A program made the translations under genes and the position numbers. 64,000 bases of DNA, taken from contig NC_011138.3 of NCBI RefSeq assembly GCF_000020585.3, positions 285,501 to 349,500 on the forward strand, read 5' to 3'. Source of the stretch: Alteromonas mediterranea DE (lineage in GTDB: Bacteria > Pseudomonadota > Gammaproteobacteria > Enterobacterales > Alteromonadaceae). The notes below the pieces were generated by a model. That model was not told where the DNA came from and did not search any database. It saw only the letters and a program-made list of their open reading frames with translations. Position 1 is the first letter of the stretch. Each line of letters starts with the position of its first letter. Shown one piece after another: positions 1 to 9,932 of the stretch.

Positions 1-1
1 A

Positions 2-376
2 CTGCTTGCTGACGTTACTCACGCTATCCCGGTCCGTTCTCTTCGCAACGACATTCGTTTTATTGCCACGGGGAGTGGCGCCTTAAACGAATTATATCTT
101 GAGCACGTACCGCACAGCGTTGACATTCAAGAAGGCGATACGCTTATTTCTTCTGGGTTAGGAAAGGTTTTTCCCGAAGGTTACCCGGTGGCTACCGTTA
201 CCCAAGTGGTACGCGATGAAAGCCGCCCCTTTGCCCGTGTAATAGCCACGCCTTTGGCGAACTTAGACAGGCTTCGTCACCTGCTATTGCTATGGAAAAA
301 AACTAATCCTGAGCGCGATGTAAAAGATGAGACCAAGGGCGAGATGGTAAACGAGGAAGAATCGACCGATGCGTAA
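2..376 (+). CDS. mreC: Rod shape-determining protein MreC, C-terminal part
   Basis: This is the 3' end of mreC; the start lies before the window. MreC is an inner-membrane protein with a periplasmic beta-domain that scaffolds the elongasome (MreB, MreD, PBP2, RodA). The visible part, open from base 2, has the periplasmic stretch with GSGALNELYLEHVP followed by the typical EGDTLISSGLGKVFPEGYPV element of the MreC core, then an acidic tail. It overlaps mreD by 8 bases, so the two are probably translationally coupled. The order mreC-mreD-maf-rng is the enterobacterial one. Identification rests on this motif and on context. Confidence 0.9.
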   Translation: MLADVTHAIPVRSLRNDIRFIATGSGALNELYLEHVPHSVDIQEGDTLISSGLGKVFPEGYPVATVTQVVRDESRPFARVIATPLANLDRLRHLLLLWKKTNPERDVKDETKGEMVNEEESTDA

Positions 377-845
377 ACGTAACCTCGTGATCTGGATTAG
401 CCTATTAGTGGCACTGGTTCTACAAATTGTGCCCCTACCTACACAAGTTGACCTTTACCGGCCTGACTGGGTATTAGTGGTGCTGGCCTATTGGAGTATG
501 GCGTTACCGCATCGAGTGAACGTGGGGATCGCCTTTTTAACGGGTGTCGCCATGGATGTTTTGGTAGGCACTACCTTAGGCATCCACAGTTTTGCGCTTA
601 GCATTTGCGTTTATATACTGGCTGCTAATTACCAACGGCTGCGTAATTATTCCGTATGGCAGCAAGCTATTATCATCGGCCTTCTATCATCGTTATATCA
701 CCTGATGACATTTTGGGTTCAGCACCTTCTGACCGATATTTATTTTCAAGTGGACTATTTATGGCCGGTGTTAACTTCTATGGTGCTATGGCCTTGGGTA
801 TTTTGGTTACTTAGACGTACACGTAGACAGTTTTCTATTTCGTAA
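369..845 (+). CDS. mreD: Rod shape-determining protein MreD
   Basis: This is a small polytopic inner-membrane protein of 158 residues, the usual MreD length, with about five hydrophobic segments spread along the chain. MreD works with MreC and MreB to localise peptidoglycan synthesis during elongation. The N-terminus RKRNLVIWISLLVALVLQIV and the following PLPTQVDLYRPDW are typical of the gammaproteobacterial family. The start ATG lies inside the end of mreC. The gene is followed 36 bases later by maf. Nothing is unusual about it. Confidence 0.93.
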   Translation: MRKRNLVIWISLLVALVLQIVPLPTQVDLYRPDWVLVVLAYWSMALPHRVNVGIAFLTGVAMDVLVGTTLGIHSFALSICVYILAANYQRLRNYSVWQQAIIIGLLSSLYHLMTFWVQHLLTDIYFQVDYLWPVLTSMVLWPWVFWLLRRTRRQFSIS

Positions 846-881
846 TTCGAACGCCTTTTTGTTAATTCCAAGGGTAAGACA

Positions 882-1472
882 ATGACAAAATCGGTAGTGT
901 TAGCGTCGGCATCACCAAGACGCACCGCGTTGCTCAAGCAAATGAACATAGCTCATACTATACAACCCGCCGATATTGACGAATCGCCGCGCCTGAACGA
1001 AACGCCACTGTCGCTGGTCTCACGGCTTGCTGCTGAAAAAGGCCTGGCGGTGAAAGCGAAGTTGGCGTCAAAGCAAACGTTGACTGACGATACGGTCATT
1101 TTAGCCAGCGATACCCTTATTGCTTTTAACGGTCAAAGCGTAGGTAAGCCAGAAAACAAAGCCGACGCTAAACGCATTCTCACGATGCTTTCTGGTAACA
1201 CTCACGAAGTGCTAACAGCTATCAGTGTTTTGAATAACACTCGTCAGCAAACCCAAGTCATTACAACGTCTGTAACTTTTGCAGCATTGACGAATGAGCA
1301 AATTACCGCATACTGGGAAACTGGAGAACCTGCCGATAAAGCAGGAAGTTACGCTATTCAAGGTATTGGCGGTGAATTTGTGGTCTCAATTAATGGCAGT
1401 GCAAGCGCCGTAATCGGTTTGCCTCTTTACGAAACCCGTCAATTACTCAACGAATTTGGAGTTGTGTCGTGA
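882..1472 (+). CDS. maf: Maf-family nucleoside triphosphate pyrophosphatase (YhdE type)
   Basis: The 196-residue protein matches the Maf/HAM1-like house-cleaning pyrophosphatases. The family hydrolyses dTTP, UTP and some modified nucleotides to monophosphates. The N-terminal substrate loop VLASASPRRTALLKQ, the ILASDTLIAFNGQSVGKP block, and the C-terminal YAIQGIGGEFV segment are all present. Its place between mreD and rng corresponds to YhdE of E. coli. A ribosome-binding-like AAGGGT lies 10 bases before the ATG. The stop overlaps the GTG start of rng. Confidence 0.93.
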   Translation: MTKSVVLASASPRRTALLKQMNIAHTIQPADIDESPRLNETPLSLVSRLAAEKGLAVKAKLASKQTLTDDTVILASDTLIAFNGQSVGKPENKADAKRILTMLSGNTHEVLTAISVLNNTRQQTQVITTSVTFAALTNEQITAYWETGEPADKAGSYAIQGIGGEFVVSINGSASAVIGLPLYETRQLLNEFGVVS

Positions 1473-2935
1473 GTGCTGAACTGCTTATTAACGTTACCCC
1501 GTCAGAGTCGCGAGTAGCGCTTATTGAAAACGGAATACTGCAAGAAATACACGTTGAACGTCATACAAAACGCGGTCTTGTGGGTAATATTTATCGCGGT
1601 AAAGTAAGCCGGGTACTGCCTGGTATGCAGGCTGCGTTCGTTGATATTGGCCTTGAAAAAGCAGCATTTTTGCATGCCTCAGATATTGTTATTCACAATG
1701 AAATTGCTGAAGAAGTCTCGGCAAGCCATATTCAAAAGCAAGACATCCGCGAGTTGGTGCGAGATGGCCAAGACATCGTCGTTCAAGTGGTAAAAGACCC
1801 TATCGGCACCAAGGGCGCGCGTTTAACCACAGATATCACCATACCCAGTCGTTACCTCGTATTTATGCCGTCGGTCACTCACGTTGGCGTATCGCAGCGC
1901 ATTGAAGAAGAAGTGGAACGAGAGCGTTTAAAGTCGCTGGTACAAGAGTTTTGCGATGAAAACGGAGGCTTTATCCTACGTACTGCTGCAGAAGGTGTAG
2001 GTAAAAATGAACTCCAGTCTGACGCGGCGTTTTTACGAAGGTTGTGGGACAAAATACAGTCTCGTATGAAAAAGCGTAAGTCGAACGTGCTTTATGAAGA
2101 TTTACCGCTTGCGCGACGGGTGTTGCGAGACTTTGTTGGTACTGAGCTAGACAGAATTCGCATTGACTCGAAATTATCATTTAATGAGCTTCACCAGTTC
2201 ACCAAAGAGTACGTGCCAGAGATGAATGGCAAACTAGAGTACTACACCGGTGATCGACCTATCTTCGATTTGTACGATGTTGAAAACGAAGCGCAACGGG
2301 CATTAGAGCGTCGCGTTGATTTAAAATCTGGCGGCTACTTGATTATCGATCAGACCGAAGCCATGACCACGATAGATATCAATACGGGGGCCTTTGTTGG
2401 GCACCGTAATTTAGAAGAAACGATTTTTAATACCAATACTGAAGCAACGCAAGCCATTGCGCGTCAGCTAAGATTACGCAACTTAGGCGGCATGATCCTT
2501 ATCGACTTTATCGATATGATTGAACCAGACCACAAACGGCGTGTCTTACATTCGTTAGAGGTGGCGACGAACAAGGATAGAGCCAAAATTAATATTCACG
2601 GTTTCACTGCGTTGGGGCTTATTGAGATGACCCGCAAGCGCACCCGTGAAAGCATAGAGCATATACTGTGCGGCGAATGTCCGGTGTGTAAAGGCCGGGG
2701 CACAGTTAAAACCATTGAAACCATTTGCTTTGAAATAATGCGTGAAATCGTTCGCGTGAACCGCGCATACGATGCGGATAAGTTTGTGGTTTACGCCTCA
2801 CCAAAAGTGGCAGAAGCCCTAATGGGTGAAGAGTCTCATATGCTGGCAGAACTAGAAGTATTTGTATCTAAACAAATTAAGGTACAAACAGAAACATTGT
2901 ACAACCAGGATAAGTACGACGTCGTCATGATGTAA
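1469..2935 (+). CDS. rng: Ribonuclease G
   Basis: Ribonuclease G is an RNase E-family endonuclease that matures the 5' end of 16S rRNA and takes part in mRNA decay. The 488-residue length fits RNase G rather than the much longer RNase E. An S1-like RNA-binding region near residues 35-125 (GNIYRGKVSRVLPGMQAAFV) is followed by the catalytic DNase I-like part with IDQTEAMTTIDINTG. The zinc-link CGECPVCKGRGTVK lies near residues 404-417. It starts with GTG, overlapping the maf stop (GTGA), so translation is likely coupled. Confidence 0.95.
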   Translation: MSAELLINVTPSESRVALIENGILQEIHVERHTKRGLVGNIYRGKVSRVLPGMQAAFVDIGLEKAAFLHASDIVIHNEIAEEVSASHIQKQDIRELVRDGQDIVVQVVKDPIGTKGARLTTDITIPSRYLVFMPSVTHVGVSQRIEEEVERERLKSLVQEFCDENGGFILRTAAEGVGKNELQSDAAFLRRLWDKIQSRMKKRKSNVLYEDLPLARRVLRDFVGTELDRIRIDSKLSFNELHQFTKEYVPEMNGKLEYYTGDRPIFDLYDVENEAQRALERRVDLKSGGYLIIDQTEAMTTIDINTGAFVGHRNLEETIFNTNTEATQAIARQLRLRNLGGMILIDFIDMIEPDHKRRVLHSLEVATNKDRAKINIHGFTALGLIEMTRKRTRESIEHILCGECPVCKGRGTVKTIETICFEIMREIVRVNRAYDADKFVVYASPKVAEALMGEESHMLAELEVFVSKQIKVQTETLYNQDKYDVVMM

Positions 2936-2961
2936 TGCATTAACGTATACAAAGGCAAAAT

Positions 2962-5900
2962 GTGACAAATTTTTCGTCGGTAGCCGCTTATCTACTTAAG
3001 AAGTTTTGGCTGCTACTTGCCGTATTGCTTGTACTTTTCGCGCTAGTATTAAGCGCTGCACGCTATGCTCTGCCGCATATTGAGCACAACAAACATTTGT
3101 TGGAAGACTATATTAATGAGCAGTATGGCGTAAACCTATCAATAAAAAGCGTGCATGCGGTTTGGCAGCGCAGCGGCCCTAGCATTGTGCTAAATTCGGT
3201 ATCGCTCGCCAAAGATGAAGCTTCACCTGTTGCCTTAGACATTCGACAAATTTACGTTGAATTAGATTTCTGGCAATCACTGCGCGATCAGCTTATTTCT
3301 TCTACCCGTTTTGAATTGCGGGGCCTTCGCCTAGATATCGATGCCGATCGCCTTTCCGGCGGTGGCAAAAATAACTTCCCTGTGGTTAACGCGTTAGAGC
3401 GCTTGTTCTTAGAGCAATTACAAAGCTTTTCGTTAGAAGATGGGGCGGTGTCAATTACACATCTTAACGAGACCAATTCTTTCGACATTGAAAGCTTATC
3501 CTGGAATAACCGTAAACAGCGACATCAAGGTTTAGGCCGGCTTAAAGTTGCTGATTTAGCGGCAAACTCAGCCTCTTTCATTATTGATATTAACGGCACC
3601 CGTGAAGACTTTGACGGCGTCTTTTATGCCAAAGCTGAAGAACTCGACATTTCGCCTTGGGTTAGCGACCTGATAAAGACCAAGCGTCCACTGGCTCAAA
3701 GTCGTGCTAATTTTGAGGTGTGGGCAAATTTTGCCAACAATGAAATTACCAGCGTGCAGGCTGAGCTTAATGACAGCTTGTTAGAGTGGGGCGATGGGCG
3801 TGCAAAAACGATAACCGGCATCAGTAGCGGTAGCTTACAAGCACTGCCTAATAAGAAGAGCAAGCGTGGCGGTTGGAACGTTAGGGTAGATCAGCTTGTA
3901 CTGAACTCAGGTAACGAGACAATGACGACCGACCTTATTGGTAGTATCAGTGCAAATGGCGACGCGCTCATCAATACGGTTAAGCCTGTTCAGATCAATC
4001 CCTTTTTATTGCTATTGCCACTTTTCATGGATGACACCGGTGAAGACGAAATACGCGGGCTGAACCCGAAGGGAGAGCTCGCCACATTGCAACTTCAATG
4101 GCGCAGTGGTACCCCCTCTCTCGCGGCCAAAATAGTTGATTTGCAGTGGGATAAAACAAATAAAGTACCGGGGTTATCTTCTCTCGATGTTGACCTATTC
4201 TGGTATAAGAATAACGGGGCTATTTACTTACAAAGCACTGATAGCGTATTAAGCGCGAGTGGGGTTATCAAAAAAGACCTCAAGATTAACGCGCTAACCT
4301 CGCAATTTTATATTTATCCCGAAACGGCAGAAGAGCCCAACAAGCAGTGGGTCGTCAAAGGGGACAATATGCTCCTCGATAGTGATGCCGTTACCCTTAA
4401 GCCGCAGTTTAAACTTAATACAGCGACGGGATTTATGTCGCTTTATATAGATATAAGCCCGATAGCGTTAAATACAGTGAGCGACCTTTTCCCTGCTGGC
4501 GTTATGGGGGCAAACACAGATAAATACCTAACCCGGGCGTTTACTGGTAAAGGCGACATCGAAAATGCTCGCGTGCTGTGGCATGGACGTACCCGAGATT
4601 TTCCGTTTGAAGACAACTCAGGAATTTTCCAAGCCTATGTGGATATCAAAGATGGCGACTTTCTTTTCGCACCAGATTGGCCTGCACTGAATGATTTAGA
4701 CCTTTCGCTATATTTCGTAAACAATGCACTGGTAATGGAAAGTCCTAGCGCCACCTTAGCGGATATGAAAATAAGCAATATGTCGGCGGCCATTCCAAGC
4801 TTTAAGCCAGGTGCTCGTTTAGCGATTTATGCGACAGGCGAGGGAACGGGAGACGCATTAACCGACTTAATGATGAACTCCTCGTTGCAAAAGTCCTTAG
4901 GTAATGTGCTTAACAATGAAGTGCAAATTAGTGGCCCACTCTCGGCAGATATTAAGCTAGATATTCCATTTAAAGGCAAGGACGTGGTGGCATCGGGTAC
5001 TGCGCATTTGTCGAATAACCCCGTCTATATCGCTAGCACCAAAATGCTTTTCGACAACGCATCAGGCGATGTGACCTTTACCAACGGGAATATCGACGCC
5101 AATGCGCTACAAGCACGGTTTCTCAAGCAGCCTGTAGCGCTCTCCTTAAGTGGAAGGCAAGGGGACACTTACGACCTTCATGTTGAATTAGGGGGCCGCT
5201 GGCACGTGCACCCCCTTGCAAACTACGTGAATACAGACCTCACTGATTATATTGATGGGGAAAGTGACTGGAAAACCGTTGTTGATCTTACGCTGTCTAA
5301 TAGCAGTTTTTCCTACACCGCCAATTTGAAAGCTGACCTAACGGCAACACAAAGTGTGTTACCTGCTCCATTTGATACGCCTGCAGGCACCAGCCTCCCT
5401 TTATCTATTGTCAGTGAAGGTAACGGTAAAGCGTCAAACATCGAAGCGAGACTAGGAGAGCGCATTCGTTTTGACGGTGTTCTGCCGCATAAAGAAATGC
5501 AATTCTCCCGCGCACATTTAGCGTTAGGCGAGAGCGACATTGCCAACATAGGGACTGGGTTTAGCATTAGCGCAAATTTAGCTGAAGCCGATGTACAAGA
5601 GTGGTTTAGCACGATTAATATGCTGCTTTCTGGCAAAGGTAAAGCGGATAAGCAAAAATCGAACGCTGAACTTACGAGGGTTGATACTGCGCAAAAAGAT
5701 GAGAAACAGGTTAATTTGTTTGGCACCCCATCACGCATTTTCGCCAAAGCTGAAAAACTCAATTTTGCGGGCCACAGTATTAAAGATGCTGAGCTTAATG
5801 CCACAGAGCGCGATAGAGATTGGATTTTAAATTTAACCTCGCCACAGGCGCGCGCTACCGTTCGTATTAACAGCGATTTAGAACAACAAGGTATCGAGAT

Positions 5901-6957
5901 AAATGCCGATTATTTATCGCTAGAAAAACCGAGTGAAAACATTGCCACCTCCACGACCGCAGATACCTCACAGACTCCGCCGGTTGTTGCCAACAATCAG
6001 GCCGTTTCAGACGATGAATCGCCGTATGATATTGACCCCAACACGTTGCCGCCTATTTATTTTTACTGCCAAAGCTGCGGTATACACGGTATAGATTTTG
6101 GGGAGATTACGCTAGATATTGCGAAGGAAGATAACGGCTTAGCCATTCGCCAGCTTTTAGTGAGGTCGGATGATACTAACATTACCGCAAGCGGTTACTG
6201 GAAGCATGTTGGTCGGGATATACAAAGTGCGATAAAAGGCTCGCTAACGTCGCCTGATGTAGGCCAAATGCTTAAAGAGTATGGTGTAGAGTCTGGCATA
6301 AAAGACTCGAGCGCAGAGGTTAAGTTTGATATTAGCTGGCCTAACGCGCCAATGGATTTCGGGTTTGAAGCGTTAAACGGTGACGTAGAATGGTCGCTGT
6401 CAGATGGTTATTTGACCGAGCTTAGTGATCAGGGCTCACGTATCTTTACACTCTTTAGCCTTAACTCGCTGGTCAGAAAGTTAAGCCTCGATTTTAGAGA
6501 TGTCTTTGCTAAAGGCTTCTTTTACGATGATATGGGCGGAACCCTTAAGGTTGTAAACGGGAAAGCCTATACCGATGATACTGAAATTGACGGTGGGGCC
6601 GGTGAAATTGAAATAACGGGCTTTACCGACCTCAATACCGGCGGCCTAAATTATAACGTGTCATTTGCGCCAAACGTGACGGGTAATCTGCCCTTTTTAG
6701 TTTATTTCTTGGCAACGCCACCTACAGCACTGGCAGCCCTTGCTATTGATCAGGTATTAACGTCGGCGAAAGTCATCTCAAATGTGAACTATCGCGTGAC
6801 AGGCACCATAAAAGATCCTAAGTTCGATGAGGTTGAACGCAATAGCAAAGACATCAGTTTGCCTGCACAAAATGCGCCTGCACCTGCCAATCCCCAAGAC
6901 AGGCCATTAACGGAAGATGATGTACGCAGGCTTAAAATGGAGGTGATCGATGGTTAA
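2962..6957 (+). CDS. yhdP: YhdP family AsmA-like phospholipid transport protein
   Basis: This is a very long protein (1331 residues) with one N-terminal membrane helix at about residues 14-36 and an otherwise periplasmic body. It belongs to the AsmA-like group that includes YhdP and TamB, thought to form hydrophobic grooves carrying phospholipids between inner and outer membrane. The C-terminal part around residues 1130-1290 (LSDGYLTELSDQGSRIFTLF, FAPNVTGNLPFLVYFLA) is the conserved AsmA_2/DUF3971 end. The chosen start is GTG at 2962, because the nearby ATG is followed at once by a stop. It overlaps the nitrilase gene by 8 bases. Confidence 0.9.
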   Translation: MTNFSSVAAYLLKKFWLLLAVLLVLFALVLSAARYALPHIEHNKHLLEDYINEQYGVNLSIKSVHAVWQRSGPSIVLNSVSLAKDEASPVALDIRQIYVELDFWQSLRDQLISSTRFELRGLRLDIDADRLSGGGKNNFPVVNALERLFLEQLQSFSLEDGAVSITHLNETNSFDIESLSWNNRKQRHQGLGRLKVADLAANSASFIIDINGTREDFDGVFYAKAEELDISPWVSDLIKTKRPLAQSRANFEVWANFANNEITSVQAELNDSLLEWGDGRAKTITGISSGSLQALPNKKSKRGGWNVRVDQLVLNSGNETMTTDLIGSISANGDALINTVKPVQINPFLLLLPLFMDDTGEDEIRGLNPKGELATLQLQWRSGTPSLAAKIVDLQWDKTNKVPGLSSLDVDLFWYKNNGAIYLQSTDSVLSASGVIKKDLKINALTSQFYIYPETAEEPNKQWVVKGDNMLLDSDAVTLKPQFKLNTATGFMSLYIDISPIALNTVSDLFPAGVMGANTDKYLTRAFTGKGDIENARVLWHGRTRDFPFEDNSGIFQAYVDIKDGDFLFAPDWPALNDLDLSLYFVNNALVMESPSATLADMKISNMSAAIPSFKPGARLAIYATGEGTGDALTDLMMNSSLQKSLGNVLNNEVQISGPLSADIKLDIPFKGKDVVASGTAHLSNNPVYIASTKMLFDNASGDVTFTNGNIDANALQARFLKQPVALSLSGRQGDTYDLHVELGGRWHVHPLANYVNTDLTDYIDGESDWKTVVDLTLSNSSFSYTANLKADLTATQSVLPAPFDTPAGTSLPLSIVSEGNGKASNIEARLGERIRFDGVLPHKEMQFSRAHLALGESDIANIGTGFSISANLAEADVQEWFSTINMLLSGKGKADKQKSNAELTRVDTAQKDEKQVNLFGTPSRIFAKAEKLNFAGHSIKDAELNATERDRDWILNLTSPQARATVRINSDLEQQGIEINADYLSLEKPSENIATSTTADTSQTPPVVANNQAVSDDESPYDIDPNTLPPIYFYCQSCGIHGIDFGEITLDIAKEDNGLAIRQLLVRSDDTNITASGYWKHVGRDIQSAIKGSLTSPDVGQMLKEYGVESGIKDSSAEVKFDISWPNAPMDFGFEALNGDVEWSLSDGYLTELSDQGSRIFTLFSLNSLVRKLSLDFRDVFAKGFFYDDMGGTLKVVNGKAYTDDTEIDGGAGEIEITGFTDLNTGGLNYNVSFAPNVTGNLPFLVYFLATPPTALAALAIDQVLTSAKVISNVNYRVTGTIKDPKFDEVERNSKDISLPAQNAPAPANPQDRPLTEDDVRRLKMEVIDG

Positions 6958-7768
6958 CTTAGTTGCACTACAAATGACATCCACGCCACATGTGGAAGAA
7001 AACCTGAATATTGTCGAAAAAGAAATGGCAACAGCGGATATCGAGAGAGATAGCCTGGTCGTGTTACCGGAGTGCTTTGCCTGTTTCGGCGGCAAAGAAA
7101 AAGGTCAATTAGCGGTAGCTGAAGTAAAAGGCGATGGGATAATACAGCAACGTTTATCGGCGCTTGCTAAGCAGCATCAATGTTACATTGTGTCAGGGAC
7201 GTTTCCGGTAAAAACACAAAACCCTGATAAATTTTCTGCTGCTTGTATGTTATTTGGTCCGAATGGCGAGCTTTTGGCTGATTACCGTAAAATTCATATG
7301 TTCGACGTATCGGTAAACGACAATACAGGCAGCTATAAAGAATCTGCTACCACAGAAGCAGGTAATGAGGTAGTCACTGTTCGAACGCCAATTGGCAACA
7401 TTGGGCTTGCGGTGTGCTATGATGTACGCTTTCCAGGGTTGTTTTCTGCAATGGGCGAAATTGATATTTTGGTACTGCCCGCGGCTTTTACCCAACGCAC
7501 CGGCGAGGCTCATTGGCACGCTTTACTTAAAGCCAGAGCCATTGAAAAGCAGTGCTATGTGGTAGCCCCCAACCAGAGCGGCGTACACCAAAATGGCCGC
7601 GAAACTTACGGACACAGTATTATCTTGTCGCCGTGGGGCGATACGCTTGGGGAACGTAAAACCGAAACAGGGTTTGTGTCGGCTAGCGTAGATATTGCAG
7701 AAAGAGAAACCATTAAACAGAATATGCCGGTTGCCGAACATAACCGATTCAGGAGTCATTTTGTCTAA
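6950..7768 (+). CDS. Carbon-nitrogen hydrolase (nitrilase superfamily)
   Basis: This 272-residue nitrilase-superfamily protein has the Glu-Lys-Cys triad: E in LPECFACFG (about residue 45), K in YRKIHMFDV (about 115), and C in [11 protein letters not shown] (about 157). The YRKIHMFDV and CYDVRFP signatures resemble the Nit1/YbeM group, some of which are deaminated-glutathione amidases; that substrate is an inference. It sits between yhdP and tldD with overlaps on both sides, so the three genes look co-transcribed. Confidence 0.85.
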   Translation: MVNLVALQMTSTPHVEENLNIVEKEMATADIERDSLVVLPECFACFGGKEKGQLAVAEVKGDGIIQQRLSALAKQHQCYIVSGTFPVKTQNPDKFSAACMLFGPNGELLADYRKIHMFDVSVNDNTGSYKESATTEAGNEVVTVRTPIGNIGLAVCYDVRFPGLFSAMGEIDILVLPAAFTQRTGEAHWHALLKARAIEKQCYVVAPNQSGVHQNGRETYGHSIILSPWGDTLGERKTETGFVSASVDIAERETIKQNMPVAEHNRFRSHFV

Positions 7769-9203
7769 ATCTGTTGAGCGTCATTTATTATCTGACTCAG
7801 GCCTAGATATTACTAAGCTAGAGCGCGCGCTAGCGACCATTCACCGCCACGATACCGACTATGCCGATTTGTATTTTCAGTCGAGCCAGCACGAAAGTTG
7901 GGTGCTAGAAGACGGCATTATCAAAGAAGGTAGCTACAACATTGAGCGCGGTGTAGGCGTTCGCGCCATTAGCGGCGAAAAAACGGGGTTCGCTTATTCT
8001 GATGAAATAAGCGAAGAAGCGTTAACTAAAGCGTGCAAAGCAGCCCGAGGTATCGCACCAAGCGGTGGTACGCAGCAGGTTGCAGCGCTGGGCCATAAGC
8101 CCGTTGAGGCCCGTTACAGCGAAAATAACCCCATTCTTGCTATGCAAGATGCGGAAAAGATTGGCTTACTAAAAGCGGTAGACGCTTACATTCGCAAGCA
8201 AGAGCCTTCTGCCAATCAGGTAGTGGTAAGCTTAAGCGGTGTATATGAAGAGATTTTAGTTGCTGGTAGTGATGGCACGTTAGCGACCGATATTCGCCCT
8301 CTGGTGCGCTTAAACTGCTCAGTATTGTTAGAGCAAGGTGATAGACGCGAGCGCGGTTCAGCCGGCGCTGGCGGCCGTTATGCCTATTCGTTCTTTAAAC
8401 AGGACGAAAATGGTAAACCTTACTTTGAACAACTAGCCGATGACGCGCTTCACATGGCGCGTGTTAACATGCAGTCTGTGGCATCGCCTGCAGGCGCTAT
8501 GCCTGTGGTATTAGGAAACGGTTGGCCTGGTGTATTGCTACACGAAGCCGTCGGTCACGGCCTTGAAGGTGACTTCAACCGTAAAGGTGCGTCAACGTTT
8601 AGTGGGCGTATTGGCGAGCGAGTAGCAGCCAAAGGCGTAACTGTGGTAGATGATGGTACATTAAACGACCGTCGTGGCTCGTTATCAGTAGATGATGAAG
8701 GTACGCCAACGGCTCATAACGTGCTAATTGAAGACGGTATTCTTAAAGGCTACATGCAAGATAAGCACAATGCGAAACTAATGGGTGTTGCACCCACCGG
8801 TAACGGTCGTCGTGAATCTTACGCCCACTTGCCTATGCCCCGTATGACGAATACCTACATGCTGGAAGGCCAACATGATCCGCAGGAAATTATTGCCTCT
8901 ATCGACAAAGGGATTTACGCGCCGAACTTTGCTGGCGGGCAGGTGGATATTACTTCGGGCAAATTTGTATTCTCTAGCGCTGAAGCTTACCTTATTGAAA
9001 ACGGTAAAATTACCGCGCCAGTGAAAGGGGCCACCTTAATTGGTAACGGCCCAGAGGTTATGCAAAAAATCTCAATGATCGGCAACGACACAGCCTTAGA
9101 TAAGGGCGTTGGTGTGTGCGGTAAAGACGGTCAAAGCGTACCTGTAGGCGTTGGCCAGCCCACGCTTAAAATTGACGAGTTGACCGTGGGCGGCACAGCC
9201 TAA
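7761..9203 (+). CDS. tldD: Metalloprotease TldD
   Basis: TldD is the active subunit of the TldD/TldE (PmbA) heterodimer, which degrades unfolded peptides and, in E. coli, processes microcin B17 and the antitoxin CcdA. The zinc-binding HExxxH motif is at residues 261-266 ([11 protein letters not shown]). I chose the TTG at 7761 because it is preceded by AGGAG and gives 480 residues, the size of E. coli TldD. Its start overlaps the nitrilase stop. The partner pmbA is about 700 bases downstream, across the convergent yjgA. A bidirectional terminator follows. Confidence 0.94.
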   Translation: MSKSVERHLLSDSGLDITKLERALATIHRHDTDYADLYFQSSQHESWVLEDGIIKEGSYNIERGVGVRAISGEKTGFAYSDEISEEALTKACKAARGIAPSGGTQQVAALGHKPVEARYSENNPILAMQDAEKIGLLKAVDAYIRKQEPSANQVVVSLSGVYEEILVAGSDGTLATDIRPLVRLNCSVLLEQGDRRERGSAGAGGRYAYSFFKQDENGKPYFEQLADDALHMARVNMQSVASPAGAMPVVLGNGWPGVLLHEAVGHGLEGDFNRKGASTFSGRIGERVAAKGVTVVDDGTLNDRRGSLSVDDEGTPTAHNVLIEDGILKGYMQDKHNAKLMGVAPTGNGRRESYAHLPMPRMTNTYMLEGQHDPQEIIASIDKGIYAPNFAGGQVDITSGKFVFSSAEAYLIENGKITAPVKGATLIGNGPEVMQKISMIGNDTALDKGVGVCGKDGQSVPVGVGQPTLKIDELTVGGTA

Positions 9204-9249
9204 GATTTCTTTCCCGGCGAACTCAATTCGCGATCTATATTCAAAAATA

Positions 9250-9280
9250 AAAAGGTTGGGCAATTGCACCAACCTTTTTT
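9250..9280. terminator. Bidirectional intrinsic terminator between tldD and yjgA
   Basis: A perfect 10-bp stem (AAAAGGTTGG paired with CCAACCTTTT) has a 9-base loop and A and T runs on both sides. It can end tldD on the plus strand and yjgA on the minus strand. Confidence 0.85.
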
Positions 9281-9302
9281 GTATCTGGGCTCAGACGCTT
9301 AA

Positions 9303-9860
9303 TCACTCTTCGTGAATAACGTCTTTCAAATACTGAAACAACTCTCTGAACGCTTTAGGCGGCGCATTCTTTTCACGCTCTTTTTTAATTTGGCGGTGAA
9401 ATTGGCGTAGCTTTTGTCTATCTAGCTCAGGATATTGTTCGATGAGCTTCTGTATTGCCGGGTCGCCTTGCTCGATTACCGCTTCGCGGGCTTTTTCTAA
9501 CGCATGGAAAGCCGCGTTAGCAGCCTGATGCTGGTGCGTTAACTTCGCTAGCGCTTCTTCTATGTCAGTCGTATCGCGATTACGCAGTGCCTTACCAATA
9601 AACTGAAGCTGGCGGCGGTAACCGTCTTTCTTCTTATTTACCTTACGGGCAATAGCAACTGCATCGGCCAGCTCTTCATCCATAGGGATAGTGGCAATGT
9701 TTGCATCAGTTAAGTTAACCAAGGTTTCACCTAGCTTGTGAAGCTCTTTCGCTTGGCGTTTTAGCTCAGTTTTACTGACAAACTCTTCCTCTTCGAACTC
9801 ATCTGCTTGCGCATCTTCGAAGTAAGGATCTTCAGGAGAATTGTATTTCTGATCACTCAT
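9303..9860 (-). CDS. yjgA: Ribosome-associated protein YjgA (DarP)
   Basis: This is a 185-residue highly charged helical protein of the YjgA/DarP (DUF615) family, which associates with the 50S subunit during late assembly. The family signatures are visible: an acidic N-terminus, then ELKRQAKELHKLGETLV, and the C-terminal LRQFHRQIKKEREKNAPPKA. It lies directly upstream of and divergent from pmbA, the same neighbourhood as in E. coli (yjgA-pmbA). The start ATG at 9860 gives the usual length. Confidence 0.92.
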   Translation of the reverse strand: MSDQKYNSPEDPYFEDAQADEFEEEEFVSKTELKRQAKELHKLGETLVNLTDANIATIPMDEELADAVAIARKVNKKKDGYRRQLQFIGKALRNRDTTDIEEALAKLTHQHQAANAAFHALEKAREAVIEQGDPAIQKLIEQYPELDRQKLRQFHRQIKKEREKNAPPKAFRELFQYLKDVIHEE

Positions 9861-9932
9861 TTCAAACTCATTAGTGTTACACTTTAGCTAAATTGTAACT
9901 ATCACAGTCGAATTAAGACAGCGAAACTTACT

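Noticed and set aside
5313..5804. Long minus-strand open frame inside yhdP
   Set aside because: No family signal, and it is wholly inside a conserved gene on the other strand; a shadow of codon bias.
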